DNA of 64,000 nucleotides, taken from OLB9 sp041392785 (GTDB taxonomy: Bacteria > Bacteroidota > Bacteroidia > Chitinophagales > Saprospiraceae). This document shows positions 44,122 to 53,189 of this stretch, piece by piece. Every line of letters starts with the position of its first letter. Position 1 is the first letter of the stretch. The DNA lies in contig JAWKLK010000001.1 in assembly GCA_041392785.1 (NCBI GenBank), positions 558,001 through 622,000 on the forward strand, in the 5' to 3' direction. The translations under genes were made by a program, and so were the position numbers. Under the pieces are notes generated by a model. It was not told where the DNA came from. It saw only the letters and a program-made list of their open reading frames with translations, and searched no databases.

Positions 44122-46857
44122 TCATTTTTCCTTTCCAAATGCTCTTAAAACCAGATTTTCTTGTTGTTTATCGTGGACTTTTTTGAATCCTGTGGCAGGA
44201 GAAGCACTTATTTGTCTTGCAATAACATCGATATTATCTTTTCTGAAGTATCGCATTAAATAATTCCAAGCTCCCATATTTTCAGGTTCTTCTTGCACCC
44301 AAAAATATTCTGCTTTCGGATTTTTATCCATTATATTTCGCATTTCAGCTTCTGGTAAAGGGTACAATTGCTCTATGCGGACTATAGCAACATCATTAAC
44401 ATTATTGGTTCTTCGGTATTCATTGAGGTCATAATATATTTTACCACTACAGAATAAGATTCGTTTTGGATTTTTAGAATAAGTTTCGTCCTCAATAATA
44501 GGCTTAAACTTAGACTCACCGATGAAATCTTCTATCGGGCTTACACAATCAGGATGTCTCAATAATGATTTTGGAGATGCTACCATACAAGGTTTACGAT
44601 AAGGCAATGCCAGTTGTCTTCGTATTAAATGAAAAAAGTTGGCAGGTGTGGTGACATTGCAAACTATCATATTAAAATTAGCACAGTTCTGCAGGAATCT
44701 TTCTATCCTTGCACTGGAATGCTCTGGACCCTGACCTTCCATACCATGGGGCAAAAGCATTAACAATCCACTCATCCGTTGCCATTTGCTTTCAGATGAC
44801 ATAATAAATTGGTCCACAATAGTTTGTGCGCCATTATAAAAATCTCCAAACTGCGCTTCCCAAATAGTCAAATGATCGGGTGATGCTTGAGAATAACCAT
44901 ACTCAAACCCTAAAACTGCGAATTCAGAGAGTAGTGAATTGTAAATCATAAACTTAGCGGTATCTGATAGCCCATCTAATCTATTATATTCTACATTATT
45001 TTTCTCATCAAAAAATACGGCGTGACGATGAGAGAATGTTCCTCTCTTGACATCTTGACCACTCATTCGCACATTTTTCCCCTCATTGATCAAAGATCCA
45101 TAACCTAAAAGTTCAGCAAGTGCCCAATCCAAGGTGTTCTTATCTAAAAGATCTTGCTTAGATTTCAAAAGTCTTTTTATTTTCGCAAGAATGTTAAAAC
45201 CTTTTGGAATGGTCATAAGATGATCTAGGATATGCTGGACAGTTGTTATAGATATTCCCGTGACAGGATATTGAATATCACCAACATTGAGAGTCTTTGT
45301 AAGCTTCCTCCATGCCAATTCTGGTTCTTGGTAGTGATAGGATAATGTATGTTGTTTAACCATATCCAGTCGTTCCTGCATTTCGTTCCAGAACGATTTT
45401 TCAAGTTCATCACCAACCTTTGCATCTATATCTCCTCTATTTACAAGAGAAGAAAGGTAAATCTCTCTTGGGTTTTTATGATTGTCTATAAGTTCATATA
45501 ACCGAGGTTGAGTAAACTTAGGGTCATCACCTTCATTATGCCCATGTCTTCTATAACAAACCATGTCAATAAAGACATCATTATTAAATTCCTGTCTGTA
45601 TTCTACTGCAAGTTTACATGCAAAAACCACTGCTTCAGGATCATCCCCATTCACATGAAATACAGGAGCTTGTACCAATGAAGCGGAAGCAGAGCTGTAT
45701 GTAGACGACCTTGCATCTTCGAAATTTGTTGTAAATCCAATTTGGTTGTTTATAATGAAATGAATTGTCCCACCAGTATAATAACCTTTTAATTGTGAAA
45801 ATTGAACAGTTTCATATACTACACCTTGTCCCGCAACCGCACTGTCACCATGGATAACTATTGGTAAAATCCGGTCATAATCACTTTGATAAAGCAAATC
45901 AGCTTTAGCGCGTGAAAAACCTTCCATGACAGGATTAACCGCTTCTAAATGTGAAGGATTTGGTACGAGTTTAAGGTGCATAACTTTACCATTCATGGCA
46001 GGAACTTGAGAAGAATATCCAAGATGGTACTTTACATCTCCATCTCCAAAACTTTGATCGAGTATGGCTGTGCCTTCAAATTCATTAAATATCTGGTCAT
46101 AAGTCTTACCCATAATATTTGCTAAAACATTCAGCCTGCCTCGGTGCGCCATTGCCAAAATACACTCATCAACTTTATCCTCTGCTCCAGTATTTATAAT
46201 GGCATCGATAGCTGCGATTGTCGTTTCACCTCCTTCTAATGAGAACCTTTTTTGACCGACATATTTAGTATGTAAAAATTTCTCAAAAATAACAGCTCCA
46301 TTGAGCTTTCTTAATATTCTCTCTTTCTCACCATCAGAAAGTCCATAATCTAGTGAAACTTTACTATTCTCAATTTTTTCTTTTAACCACAATCGTTTTT
46401 CCCTATTCTCAATATGTGCAAATTCATACCCAATATTGCCACAATATACTTTGAAGAGTGTATTAATAATGTCTTGAAGTGTGGCACCCTTCATTCCGAT
46501 AAGTTCTCCTGCTTGAAAACGTGCAGAAAGATCTGTATCAGTGAGGCCAAAATCTGTATGTAACAAATAAGGTTTTCTATCCAATCTAGGTTTGAGTGGA
46601 TTTGTAGTAGATAATAAATGACCTCTGCTCCTGAATGCTTCAATCATATGCATCACAGCAAATTCTTTACTAAAATCTACTAAAGATGATTGTGTTATGG
46701 TCGAAGGCGTATCAAACTGGTTTTCTCCACCGAATTCAAATCCCTCGAAAAACAACCTCCAACCTTCATCTACAGACAAAGGATTGGTTTTAAAACTCTG
46801 ATACATGGATTCGACATACGATGGATGCGCATTAAAAATATACGAATAATCTCGCAT
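44122..46857 (-). CDS. sucA: 2-oxoglutarate dehydrogenase E1 component
   Basis: Thiamine-diphosphate-dependent decarboxylase of the TCA cycle. The 911-residue protein shows the E1o N-terminal segment (HPSYVESMYQSF), the substrate-entry loop, LAMAHRGRLNVLAN, VIHGDSAVAGQGVVYE and the thiamine-binding NNQIGFTT strand. The transketolase-like C-terminal half follows (SEFAVLGFEYGYS, LLMLLPHGMEGQGPEHSSAR, PKSLLRHPDCVS). Length and motifs are complete. The E2 gene sucB is not adjacent; a lipoamide dehydrogenase (E3) gene lies divergently 1.8 kb away at 48623. No clear -7 element was found in its upstream region. Confidence 0.97.
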   Translation of the reverse strand: MRDYSYIFNAHPSYVESMYQSFKTNPLSVDEGWRLFFEGFEFGGENQFDTPSTITQSSLVDFSKEFAVMHMIEAFRSRGHLLSTTNPLKPRLDRKPYLLHTDFGLTDTDLSARFQAGELIGMKGATLQDIINTLFKVYCGNIGYEFAHIENREKRLWLKEKIENSKVSLDYGLSDGEKERILRKLNGAVIFEKFLHTKYVGQKRFSLEGGETTIAAIDAIINTGAEDKVDECILAMAHRGRLNVLANIMGKTYDQIFNEFEGTAILDQSFGDGDVKYHLGYSSQVPAMNGKVMHLKLVPNPSHLEAVNPVMEGFSRAKADLLYQSDYDRILPIVIHGDSAVAGQGVVYETVQFSQLKGYYTGGTIHFIINNQIGFTTNFEDARSSTYSSASASLVQAPVFHVNGDDPEAVVFACKLAVEYRQEFNNDVFIDMVCYRRHGHNEGDDPKFTQPRLYELIDNHKNPREIYLSSLVNRGDIDAKVGDELEKSFWNEMQERLDMVKQHTLSYHYQEPELAWRKLTKTLNVGDIQYPVTGISITTVQHILDHLMTIPKGFNILAKIKRLLKSKQDLLDKNTLDWALAELLGYGSLINEGKNVRMSGQDVKRGTFSHRHAVFFDEKNNVEYNRLDGLSDTAKFMIYNSLLSEFAVLGFEYGYSQASPDHLTIWEAQFGDFYNGAQTIVDQFIMSSESKWQRMSGLLMLLPHGMEGQGPEHSSARIERFLQNCANFNMIVCNVTTPANFFHLIRRQLALPYRKPCMVASPKSLLRHPDCVSPIEDFIGESKFKPIIEDETYSKNPKRILFCSGKIYYDLNEYRRTNNVNDVAIVRIEQLYPLPEAEMRNIMDKNPKAEYFWVQEEPENMGAWNYLMRYFRKDNIDVIARQISASPATGFKKVHDKQQENLVLRAFGKEK

Positions 46858-47177
46858 TATATATATATTATGTTGATAATAAACTTATTAATTCATTTTA
46901 GACCATCAAAAGGTCAATCAAATCGTAAAATTATGAAATTTTTAATGACATAAAGGGAAGGGACATGGAGAATTAACGAAGTATTTAAGAATTTTATTTA
47001 TTGAATTCCAAAATCAATACAAATCAATCTATTACTATTCTGAACAAAATACCAATAAAATTATTATTACCTTTGCAAATTGAAATTTTCAAAATCCAAT
47101 GTAATTGATTACAAAATGGTGGAATATAAAAATTTCGATATTAATAATTGACAATTCTATTATACATAAATTAACAC
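46858..47177. other. Divergent intergenic region (320 bases) between sucA and the PSP1 gene
   Basis: Very AT-rich, no gene. Holds a plus-strand -7 element (47068-47075) and a TGTAAT/ATTACA dyad at 47100-47113. Nothing convincing was seen for sucA. Confidence 0.5.
47068..47075 (+). promoter_or_regulatory. -7 element (TACCTTTG) for the ricT-lpd-galK run
   Basis: TAnnTTTG match followed by GC, 102 bases before the ATG at 47178, implying a leader of ~95 bases. Confidence 0.45.
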
Positions 47178-48614
47178 ATGGGATGTAGTAATTGTAGTTC
47201 TGCAAACGGTGGAATTCCGAGTGGTTGTGGATCTAAGGGACACTGTCTGACGGGTGGCTGTAACAAAATGAACACGTATGATTGGGTATCTGTGATGGAA
47301 TTATCCGATCCTAGTATTTATCATATTATCGAGGTCAGTTTCAAAGGTGGATCACATAAAGAATTTTTCATCAACGAACCTAGTGTCGGAGCGATTACCG
47401 GTGATATGGTGGTAGTAGAAACAAGTAGTGGCTATGATGTAGGCCAAGTTTCACTATCAGGAGACTTGGTCAGACTTCAGATGAAGAAAAAATATATTCA
47501 AGAGGAAAAAATTCAATCTAAAGTATTGCGGATAGCCAATCAAAGAGATCTTGAAAAACTTGAAGAGGCGAGAAACTTAGAAAAGGAAACCATGGTCAAG
47601 GCCAGAGTCATAGCGCGAACATTGGGCATAGATATGAAGCTGGGTGATGTGGCATACCAAGGTGATAAAAAGAAGGCTACGTTTTATTATACTGCCGAAG
47701 GAAGAGTAGATTTCAGAGAATTAGTAAAGGAATATGCTCGCATATTCAAGATAAAAATTGAAATGCGACAGATCGGCGCTCGTCAAGAATCAGCACGCAT
47801 TGGCGGTATAGGTTCTTGTGGTAGAGAATTATGTTGCTCCACATGGCTTTCTGATTTTAAATCGGTCAACACTGCAGCAGCGAGATACCAGAATATTGCC
47901 ATTAATCAACTAAAATTATCAGGTCAATGCGGAAGATTGAAGTGTTGTCTGAATTATGAGTTGGATACATATATGGAAGCATTAGAAGATTTCCCAGAAG
48001 ATGCTGAAGTATTGCAAACCAAGTTAGGAACTGCTAGATTGGTTAAAACCGATATTTTCAAAGGTTTGTTATATTATGCGTACGACAATGAGAAAATCAG
48101 AAACACCTTCATTCCCATCTCTAAAGAACGCGCAAAAGCAATAAAAAAATTAAATAAATCCAGTGCTTATCCAGAAGACCTAGTGGAAGCATCTAATACT
48201 CCAAAAGTAATGGATAGGGATAGTGAAAACATAGAGCATGATTATGAAGATGTGACTGGTTTGATTGAACTAAAACAAGAGCCTAGGAGGAAAAATAGAA
48301 ATAAAAACAAAAAACCTTCCGGTCAAAGAGAAGGAAATACCAATCCAAATCAACCACAAAACAATGGACCTAAAAACCCTACTGAAAATAAAGTAAGACA
48401 TCAAAGACAACCTAATCCAAACCAAACGAAGCTTAATAATCCACCTGAAGCAAAGCCTGAAAATCCAAAACCTATATCATCTTCTCACGAAGGTAATGAT
48501 GGTAAAACTGATCCAAGGAAAAAGTTTCATAATAAAAACAAGCGGTTCAAAAACAATAAAAATAACCCGCCAAAAAATAATAATACAAACAACAACCCAT
48601 CCAACAGTAATTGA
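47178..48614 (+). CDS. ricT: PSP1 C-terminal-domain protein (RicT/YaaT-like) with extra Cys cluster and Asn/Pro-rich tail
   Basis: A 478-residue cytoplasmic protein whose core (about residues 35-305) is the PSP1 domain of RicT, a regulator that in Bacillus joins RicA and RicF in an iron-sulfur complex affecting RNA processing. Core motifs include IGSCGRELCCSTWL (Cys214, 219, 220) and GQCGRLKCCLNYE (Cys251, 256, 257). The N-terminus adds Cys3, Cys6, Cys17, Cys23 and Cys28 within 28 residues. The C-terminal ~110 residues are a low-complexity Asn/Lys/Pro-rich tail. The gene has its own long leader and is followed after 8 bases by lpd. RicA/RicF partners are not seen nearby, so the conserved role is unproven. 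Confidence 0.88.
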   Translation: MGCSNCSSANGGIPSGCGSKGHCLTGGCNKMNTYDWVSVMELSDPSIYHIIEVSFKGGSHKEFFINEPSVGAITGDMVVVETSSGYDVGQVSLSGDLVRLQMKKKYIQEEKIQSKVLRIANQRDLEKLEEARNLEKETMVKARVIARTLGIDMKLGDVAYQGDKKKATFYYTAEGRVDFRELVKEYARIFKIKIEMRQIGARQESARIGGIGSCGRELCCSTWLSDFKSVNTAAARYQNIAINQLKLSGQCGRLKCCLNYELDTYMEALEDFPEDAEVLQTKLGTARLVKTDIFKGLLYYAYDNEKIRNTFIPISKERAKAIKKLNKSSAYPEDLVEASNTPKVMDRDSENIEHDYEDVTGLIELKQEPRRKNRNKNKKPSGQREGNTNPNQPQNNGPKNPTENKVRHQRQPNPNQTKLNNPPEAKPENPKPISSSHEGNDGKTDPRKKFHNKNKRFKNNKNNPPKNNNTNNNPSNSN

Positions 48615-48622
48615 TACAGGAT

Positions 48623-50029
48623 ATGACACAATATGAAATCATCGTCATTGGCTCCGGGCCTGGAGGATATGTGTGCGCTATTCGAGCCGCACAACTTGGC
48701 AAAAAAGTAGCCATCATTGAAAAGTACAACACTTTAGGTGGTACTTGTCTCAACGTAGGATGTATTCCTTCAAAAGCCTTACTGGATTCTACAGAGCATT
48801 ATCACAATGCAAAAGAAAATTTTGATAAACACGGCATCATTATATCAGATGTTAAACCTGACATAATAAAAATGATGGCCCGAAAACAAGATGTGGTAGA
48901 CCAAACTTGTAAAGGTATAGAGTTTCTGATGAAGAAAAATAAAATAGATGTCTTCCATGGTAAAGGTTCTTTTGTGACTTCTACTCAAATAAAGATCACT
49001 GATGATGCCGGAAAAACTACGGATATCATTGGTACCAATATCATCATTGCTTCTGGGTCGAAACCCATTGTTCCAGCGATTTTCAATTACGATAAAAAAC
49101 GTGTGATCACATCAACCGAAGCCCTTACATTACCCGAAATTCCAGAGAAAATAGTAGTTGTTGGAGGAGGAGTAATAGGACTTGAATTGGGTTCTGTCTA
49201 TATGCGTTTAGGCACTAAAGTGGAAGTGGTAGAGTATATGGACAATATTCTCCCTACAATGGATCAAGATTGCTCAAAAGAGATGCAGCGTATTCTAAAA
49301 AAACAAGGAATGACATTTCACTTAGGCCATAGTGTAAAATCTGTGGACGTAGTCGATAATAAGTGCATCATCAAAGTAGAAAAAAAGGCCGATGCATCGC
49401 AATTTGAGATTAACGCTGACTATTGTTTGGTCTCTATTGGTAGAAAACCCTATACCGAAGGTCTTAATTTAGAAAGTGTAGGCATTCAGACCGATAATAA
49501 AGGAAAAATCATCGTGGACCATCATTTACAGACATCAGCGCCCAATGTATATGCTATAGGTGATGTGATAGATGGGCCTATGTTAGCACATAAAGCTGAA
49601 GAAGAGGGAATCCTAGTAGCTGAGTTTTTAGCAGGACAAAAACCACATATTAATTACAATCTCATACCTGGCGTAGTATATACATGGCCAGAGGTTTCAG
49701 CAGTTGGTAAAACTGAGCAATCGCTAAAGGAAGATAACATTCCATATAAAGTTGGTAAATTTCCTTTCAAGGCCTTGGGAAGGTCAAGAGCTAGTATGGA
49801 CATGGATGGAATGGTGAAAGTTTTAGCGCATAAGGACACTGATGAATTGTTGGGAGTGCATATCGTCGGACCCAGAGCCGCTGATGTCATTATGGAAGCT
49901 GTGTCATTGATGGAATTTAGAGCAAGTGCAGAAGATATGGCTAGAATTTCACATCCACATCCTACCTATACAGAAGCAGTAAAAGAAGCAGCTCTTGCAG
50001 CTACTGAGGATAGAGCACTACATATATAA
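48623..50029 (+). CDS. lpdA: Dihydrolipoyl dehydrogenase (E3)
   Basis: FAD enzyme that reoxidises dihydrolipoamide in pyruvate, 2-oxoglutarate and glycine-cleavage complexes. The 468-residue product shows FAD-binding VIGSGPGGYVCAIRAAQLG, redox-active disulfide GGTCLNVGCIPSK (Cys42, Cys47), NAD-binding VVGGGVIGLELGSVY, NVYAIGDV and the C-terminal catalytic HPHPTYTEAVKEAAL. I start at ATG 48623. A TTG four codons upstream is in frame but overlaps the end of the PSP1 gene and adds no conserved residues. It probably serves the sucA product nearby, though it lies in a different transcript. Confidence 0.96.
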   Translation: MTQYEIIVIGSGPGGYVCAIRAAQLGKKVAIIEKYNTLGGTCLNVGCIPSKALLDSTEHYHNAKENFDKHGIIISDVKPDIIKMMARKQDVVDQTCKGIEFLMKKNKIDVFHGKGSFVTSTQIKITDDAGKTTDIIGTNIIIASGSKPIVPAIFNYDKKRVITSTEALTLPEIPEKIVVVGGGVIGLELGSVYMRLGTKVEVVEYMDNILPTMDQDCSKEMQRILKKQGMTFHLGHSVKSVDVVDNKCIIKVEKKADASQFEINADYCLVSIGRKPYTEGLNLESVGIQTDNKGKIIVDHHLQTSAPNVYAIGDVIDGPMLAHKAEEEGILVAEFLAGQKPHINYNLIPGVVYTWPEVSAVGKTEQSLKEDNIPYKVGKFPFKALGRSRASMDMDGMVKVLAHKDTDELLGVHIVGPRAADVIMEAVSLMEFRASAEDMARISHPHPTYTEAVKEAALAATEDRALHI

Positions 50030-50049
50030 ATCTTTAATCATTAGCATCT

Positions 50050-50487
50050 TTGAAAGAAGATAAGTTTATCAAAAAACCCTATTTTAAGGGTGGTGACAAA
50101 GCCATGAAAGCTTTTGTATCCCAACATTTGACAAATCCTTCTTCAGTAATTTCAGGAAAGATCAGAGGTGAAGTGGTGGTGCAATATGACATCGACATAC
50201 ATGGCAATGTGATAGACACTAAAATCATTTCAGGGTTAGACGATCTTTGCAATGCAGAGGCAATTCGAGTAGTCAAATTAATGAAATTTGTCGTCCCCAA
50301 AAACCCAAGAAAGTTGATTTTGACATTCCATAAAACTATTAGAATCCACTTCCATAACAAACCTGAAGCCATACCAAGAGAACAAGTCAATCAATTCCAA
50401 CCCTTTCAATACAATTACTTCCCCACTAAAGTGGAAGAATCAGATTCAAAACAACCCAACATCTTTACTTATACTATTAATATATAG
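50050..50487 (+). CDS. Stand-alone TonB C-terminal-domain-like protein, TTG start, no signal peptide
   Basis: A 145-residue protein. Residues ~9-100 match the TonB C-terminal fold: PYFKGGDKAMKAFVSQHL, GEVVVQYDIDIHGNVIDTKI, and NAEAIRVVKLM followed by a basic strand. Unlike TonB or its energy-transducer relatives, it has no N-terminal membrane helix or signal peptide. The only usable start is TTG at 50050, since a stop lies just upstream (50035-50037) and the first ATG falls inside the domain. The C-terminal ~40 residues are polar and Gln/Phe-rich. It sits between lpd (20 bases) and galK (5 bases) in one run. Location in the cytoplasm would be odd for this fold. Confidence 0.75.
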   Translation: MKEDKFIKKPYFKGGDKAMKAFVSQHLTNPSSVISGKIRGEVVVQYDIDIHGNVIDTKIISGLDDLCNAEAIRVVKLMKFVVPKNPRKLILTFHKTIRIHFHNKPEAIPREQVNQFQPFQYNYFPTKVEESDSKQPNIFTYTINI

Positions 50488-50492
50488 CAAGG

Positions 50493-51635
50493 ATGGGAAA
50501 AGCACAGGAAATTGTCAGACAAGCATTTATCATGCATTTTGGCAATCCTGAATTTTATTGTTTTTCACCAGGTAGAGCCAACATTCTAGGTGAGCATATT
50601 GACTATAATGGTGGGATAGTGCTACCGTTTGCTATATCAAATGGTATTCATTTTTTTGCAAAAATTACATACAGAAATCATACCAAAATTTATGCATTGA
50701 ACACAGATGAATGGTACAGCTATTCGGATGATACAAATCCGATAGGTTGGGCCAATTATTTTAAAGCTGCATTAGACAATAAGGGTCTTGATTTTGGTCT
50801 CCAAATCTGCTTTGGTGGGGATTTACCCATTGGTGCAGGCTTATCATCATCTTCCGCAATAGTGTGCGGATTGGTTTATTTATTGGATACAATCCTGAAA
50901 GGTAAAGCTTCCGATATTGGATTGCTGGATGAGGCTATTAAAATTGAGCGTGGAAATGGTGTTTTAGGAGGTGTTATGGACCAAACAGCCATTTTCTTTG
51001 GACGCAAGGACTCTTGCATGATCCTGGATTGTAAAACTAATAAATTTGAATATGCTGAAATTGATCCAAAATGGCATTTCTATCTTTTTGACACGCGTAT
51101 CAAGCACGAATTGGTACAATCAGATTACAATGTCAGAGCCATGGAATGTCAGGAAGCATTATATTTGATTAATTTCGGAAAAATCGATACATATCGTTAT
51201 CTGACTGATATCCCAATCAACACATTAAACAGTCTTGCAAAAGTATTATCTAGTAACTTAATGAGGAGAGTTACCTATGTGATAGAAGAACAGATTCGTG
51301 TTATTAAGGCCATACATGCTTTGCACTCTCATGACATCAGAGAGCTGGGTGCACTTATGTATCAATCTCATTTTGGATTATGCGATTCATATGAGGTTTC
51401 ATGGCCGGAGGCTGATTGGTTGGTCAATTTTGCTCAAAGCTTAGGTATAGTTGGCGCCAGGATGATGGGTGGTGGTTTTGGTGGGTGTACCATCAATCTT
51501 TCTGAAAATAAATTAAATCAAATAGATATACAACGTATGAAAGATCTGTTCTACACACAATTTGGAAATACATTAGATATATATGAAGTCAAAGCGAGTC
51601 ATGGGATATTAGCGTGTACAGGTCAAAATTCCTAG
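50493..51635 (+). CDS. galK: Galactokinase
   Basis: Phosphorylates galactose to galactose-1-phosphate, first step of the Leloir pathway. The 380-residue GHMP kinase has the galactokinase signature SPGRANILGEHIDYNGG (residues 25-41), the ATP loop LPIGAGLSSSSAIVCGL, the GGVMDQTAIFFG segment with the catalytic Asp, and the C-terminal GARMMGGGFGGCTINL. All catalytic positions look intact. No galT, galE or transporter is nearby, so its metabolic partners are elsewhere. It starts 5 bases after the TonB-C-like gene, which suggests read-through from the ricT-lpd transcript. Confidence 0.94.
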   Translation: MGKAQEIVRQAFIMHFGNPEFYCFSPGRANILGEHIDYNGGIVLPFAISNGIHFFAKITYRNHTKIYALNTDEWYSYSDDTNPIGWANYFKAALDNKGLDFGLQICFGGDLPIGAGLSSSSAIVCGLVYLLDTILKGKASDIGLLDEAIKIERGNGVLGGVMDQTAIFFGRKDSCMILDCKTNKFEYAEIDPKWHFYLFDTRIKHELVQSDYNVRAMECQEALYLINFGKIDTYRYLTDIPINTLNSLAKVLSSNLMRRVTYVIEEQIRVIKAIHALHSHDIRELGALMYQSHFGLCDSYEVSWPEADWLVNFAQSLGIVGARMMGGGFGGCTINLSENKLNQIDIQRMKDLFYTQFGNTLDIYEVKASHGILACTGQNS

Positions 51636-51839
51636 ACCTTCCCTAGAAAACTGAGTACTCTAAATCAACAAATACAATAGAATGAATTGAAGGGAGATTT
51701 GCATCAGAATCATTAAATGTGTAGAGATGTTTTTCGCCCAATTAGCCTGCATATGAAGTTTTCATGAAAGGCATATCACTTTTTTATAGGAGTGCAAATT
51801 TTTAAATAAAATAGACTTTTCACCTAGTTTTTTATATGA

Positions 51840-52202
51840 CTAATTCGGATTGTTCTCTTTATTTAATAGTCCTTGTATTTCCATCATTTTAAGTCCATAA
51901 TTTCTAATAGTTGTGATAAGTGTTATTATTTCCTTGCCTTGAGCAGTCAAACTATATTCTGTTTTTGGTGGAACAATAGCATAAACTTTCCGGTCAATGT
52001 ATCCATCTTGTTCTAATTCTCGCAATTGTGTTGTAAGCATTTTATCTGAAATATGAGGAATGTCCTTTCGTAATTCACCATAACGCATTGTTTGGTCTTT
52101 CAGTCTCCACAAAATAGGTGCTTTCCAAGTACCGCCTATTTGTTCCATTACTAATTGTACTGGATTGTAGTAAATTTTTCCCTTGTAAATAAAGTCAGGC
52201 AT
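51840..52202 (-). CDS. HxlR-family winged-helix transcriptional regulator
   Basis: A 120-residue repressor/activator with the HxlR fold: the VMEQIGGTWKAPILWRL opening, MRYGELRKDIPHISDKMLTTQLREL recognition helix region, DGYIDRKVYAIVPPKTEYSLTAQGKEI wing. Many HxlR proteins sense electrophiles or oxidants through cysteines, but this one contains no Cys at all, so thiol sensing is excluded and a small ligand is more likely. It is divergent from a four-gene set (52332-55506), with a 16-base palindrome between them, the usual layout for an autoregulated local regulator. Confidence 0.92.
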   Translation of the reverse strand: MPDFIYKGKIYYNPVQLVMEQIGGTWKAPILWRLKDQTMRYGELRKDIPHISDKMLTTQLRELEQDGYIDRKVYAIVPPKTEYSLTAQGKEIITLITTIRNYGLKMMEIQGLLNKENNPN

Positions 52203-52227
52203 GATCGTAAAGTATTGATTTACAATT

Positions 52228-52243
52228 TACTTTCTAAAAAGTA
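52228..52243. promoter_or_regulatory. Probable HxlR operator (near-perfect 16-base palindrome)
   Basis: TACTTTCT/AAAAAGTA: seven of eight base pairs match across the dyad. It lies 26 bases upstream of the hxlR start and between the divergent genes. A second dyad, GTAAA-n7-TTTAC (52207-52223), overlaps the hxlR leader. Confidence 0.55.
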
Positions 52244-52272
52244 TGTATCGCACTTATTGGTTAAACACTTGT

Positions 52273-52280
52273 CAAAGATA
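52273..52280 (-). promoter_or_regulatory. -7 element (TATCTTTG) for hxlR
   Basis: Minus-strand TAnnTTTG match ending 70 bases before the ATG at 52202. The palindrome would sit in the early transcribed region, fitting autorepression. Confidence 0.45.
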
Positions 52281-52331
52281 GTTATACTCCCTGATATTTG
52301 CATCATCATTTACAAAAAATATTTTCTTATC

Positions 52332-53189
52332 ATGCAAAAGATCATTTTCATTTTATTCAACATGCTGATCTTCTCTTTGGGATTGTCAGCTCAATCTAAA
52401 AAAGGTAATAATATAGTAAATTCAAACAAAATGGTAACAGAAGTAAACAACTATGTGCATTTTCACGATGCACCTGCCAAAGGCAAAATTTTAATGGTGG
52501 CAAGTTCACCAAGTGTAAGCAAACAAACAGGTTGGCCTATTGGCTTTTGGGCTGCCGAACTCACTCATCCACTTCGTGTATTTCAAGAAGCAGGTTATGA
52601 GGTAGAATTGGTCTCTACCGAAGGCGGAAAGTTAGAAATGGATGGCTATTCAAATCCAACAGATGCAAGTGGCTATTCTGCTAGTGATGTAATTTCACTC
52701 GGATATATGCAACAAAAATCATTCAATGATATGTTAGAAAATACTAAAAAATTGATAGAGATAGATGCCAAAAACTACGATGCTATTTTCTTAGTTGGTG
52801 GTCAAGGACCAATGTACACATTCAAAGGAAACAAAGATTTAGAAAAATTATTTGTTGCTTTTTATGAAGCAGGAAAACCAAGTTCGGCAGTTTGTCATTC
52901 TACAACTTTGTTGCTTGAAGCTAAAAAATCAAATGGCGAATTACTGGTAAAAGGCAAAACCTGGACTGGCTTTGCTGATGCAGAAGAAGAATTTGCAGAC
53001 AAAGCAGTTGGTATGAAAATTCAACCATACAGAATTGAAACTGAAGCAAAGAAAATTACAGGAACCACTTTTAAAGTTTCAGCACCTTTCAGTTCGTATG
53101 CTATTGCCGATGGCAATTTAATTACTGGACAACAACAAAATAGTGGTGCTGCTGCTGCCGAATTAGTTGTTAAAGCATTGAACAAATAA
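52332..53189 (+). CDS. Secreted DJ-1/PfpI-family (class I glutamine-amidotransferase-like) protein
   Basis: A 285-residue exported member of the DJ-1/ThiJ/PfpI superfamily. From the ATG at 52332 it has a signal peptide (IFILFNMLIFSLGLSAQ). The fold then shows KILMVASSP, FWAAELTHPLRVFQEAGYEVELVS, FLVGGQGPMYTF, and the nucleophile elbow SAVCHSTTLLLEA with Cys188. The Glu in AAELTHP is the usual partner. This is the Hsp31/glyoxalase III-like 'type 1 glutamine amidotransferase domain' group, which handles methylglyoxal or other reactive carbonyls. The upstream in-frame extension to 52155 has no family similarity. First gene of the set next to hxlR, overlapping the next gene by one base (TAATG). 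Confidence 0.9.
   Translation: MQKIIFILFNMLIFSLGLSAQSKKGNNIVNSNKMVTEVNNYVHFHDAPAKGKILMVASSPSVSKQTGWPIGFWAAELTHPLRVFQEAGYEVELVSTEGGKLEMDGYSNPTDASGYSASDVISLGYMQQKSFNDMLENTKKLIEIDAKNYDAIFLVGGQGPMYTFKGNKDLEKLFVAFYEAGKPSSAVCHSTTLLLEAKKSNGELLVKGKTWTGFADAEEEFADKAVGMKIQPYRIETEAKKITGTTFKVSAPFSSYAIADGNLITGQQQNSGAAAAELVVKALNK

Noticed and set aside
47100..47113. TGTAAT/ATTACA dyad upstream of the PSP1 gene, considered as an operator
   Set aside because: Six-base arms in a very AT-rich region are expected by chance; no supporting context.
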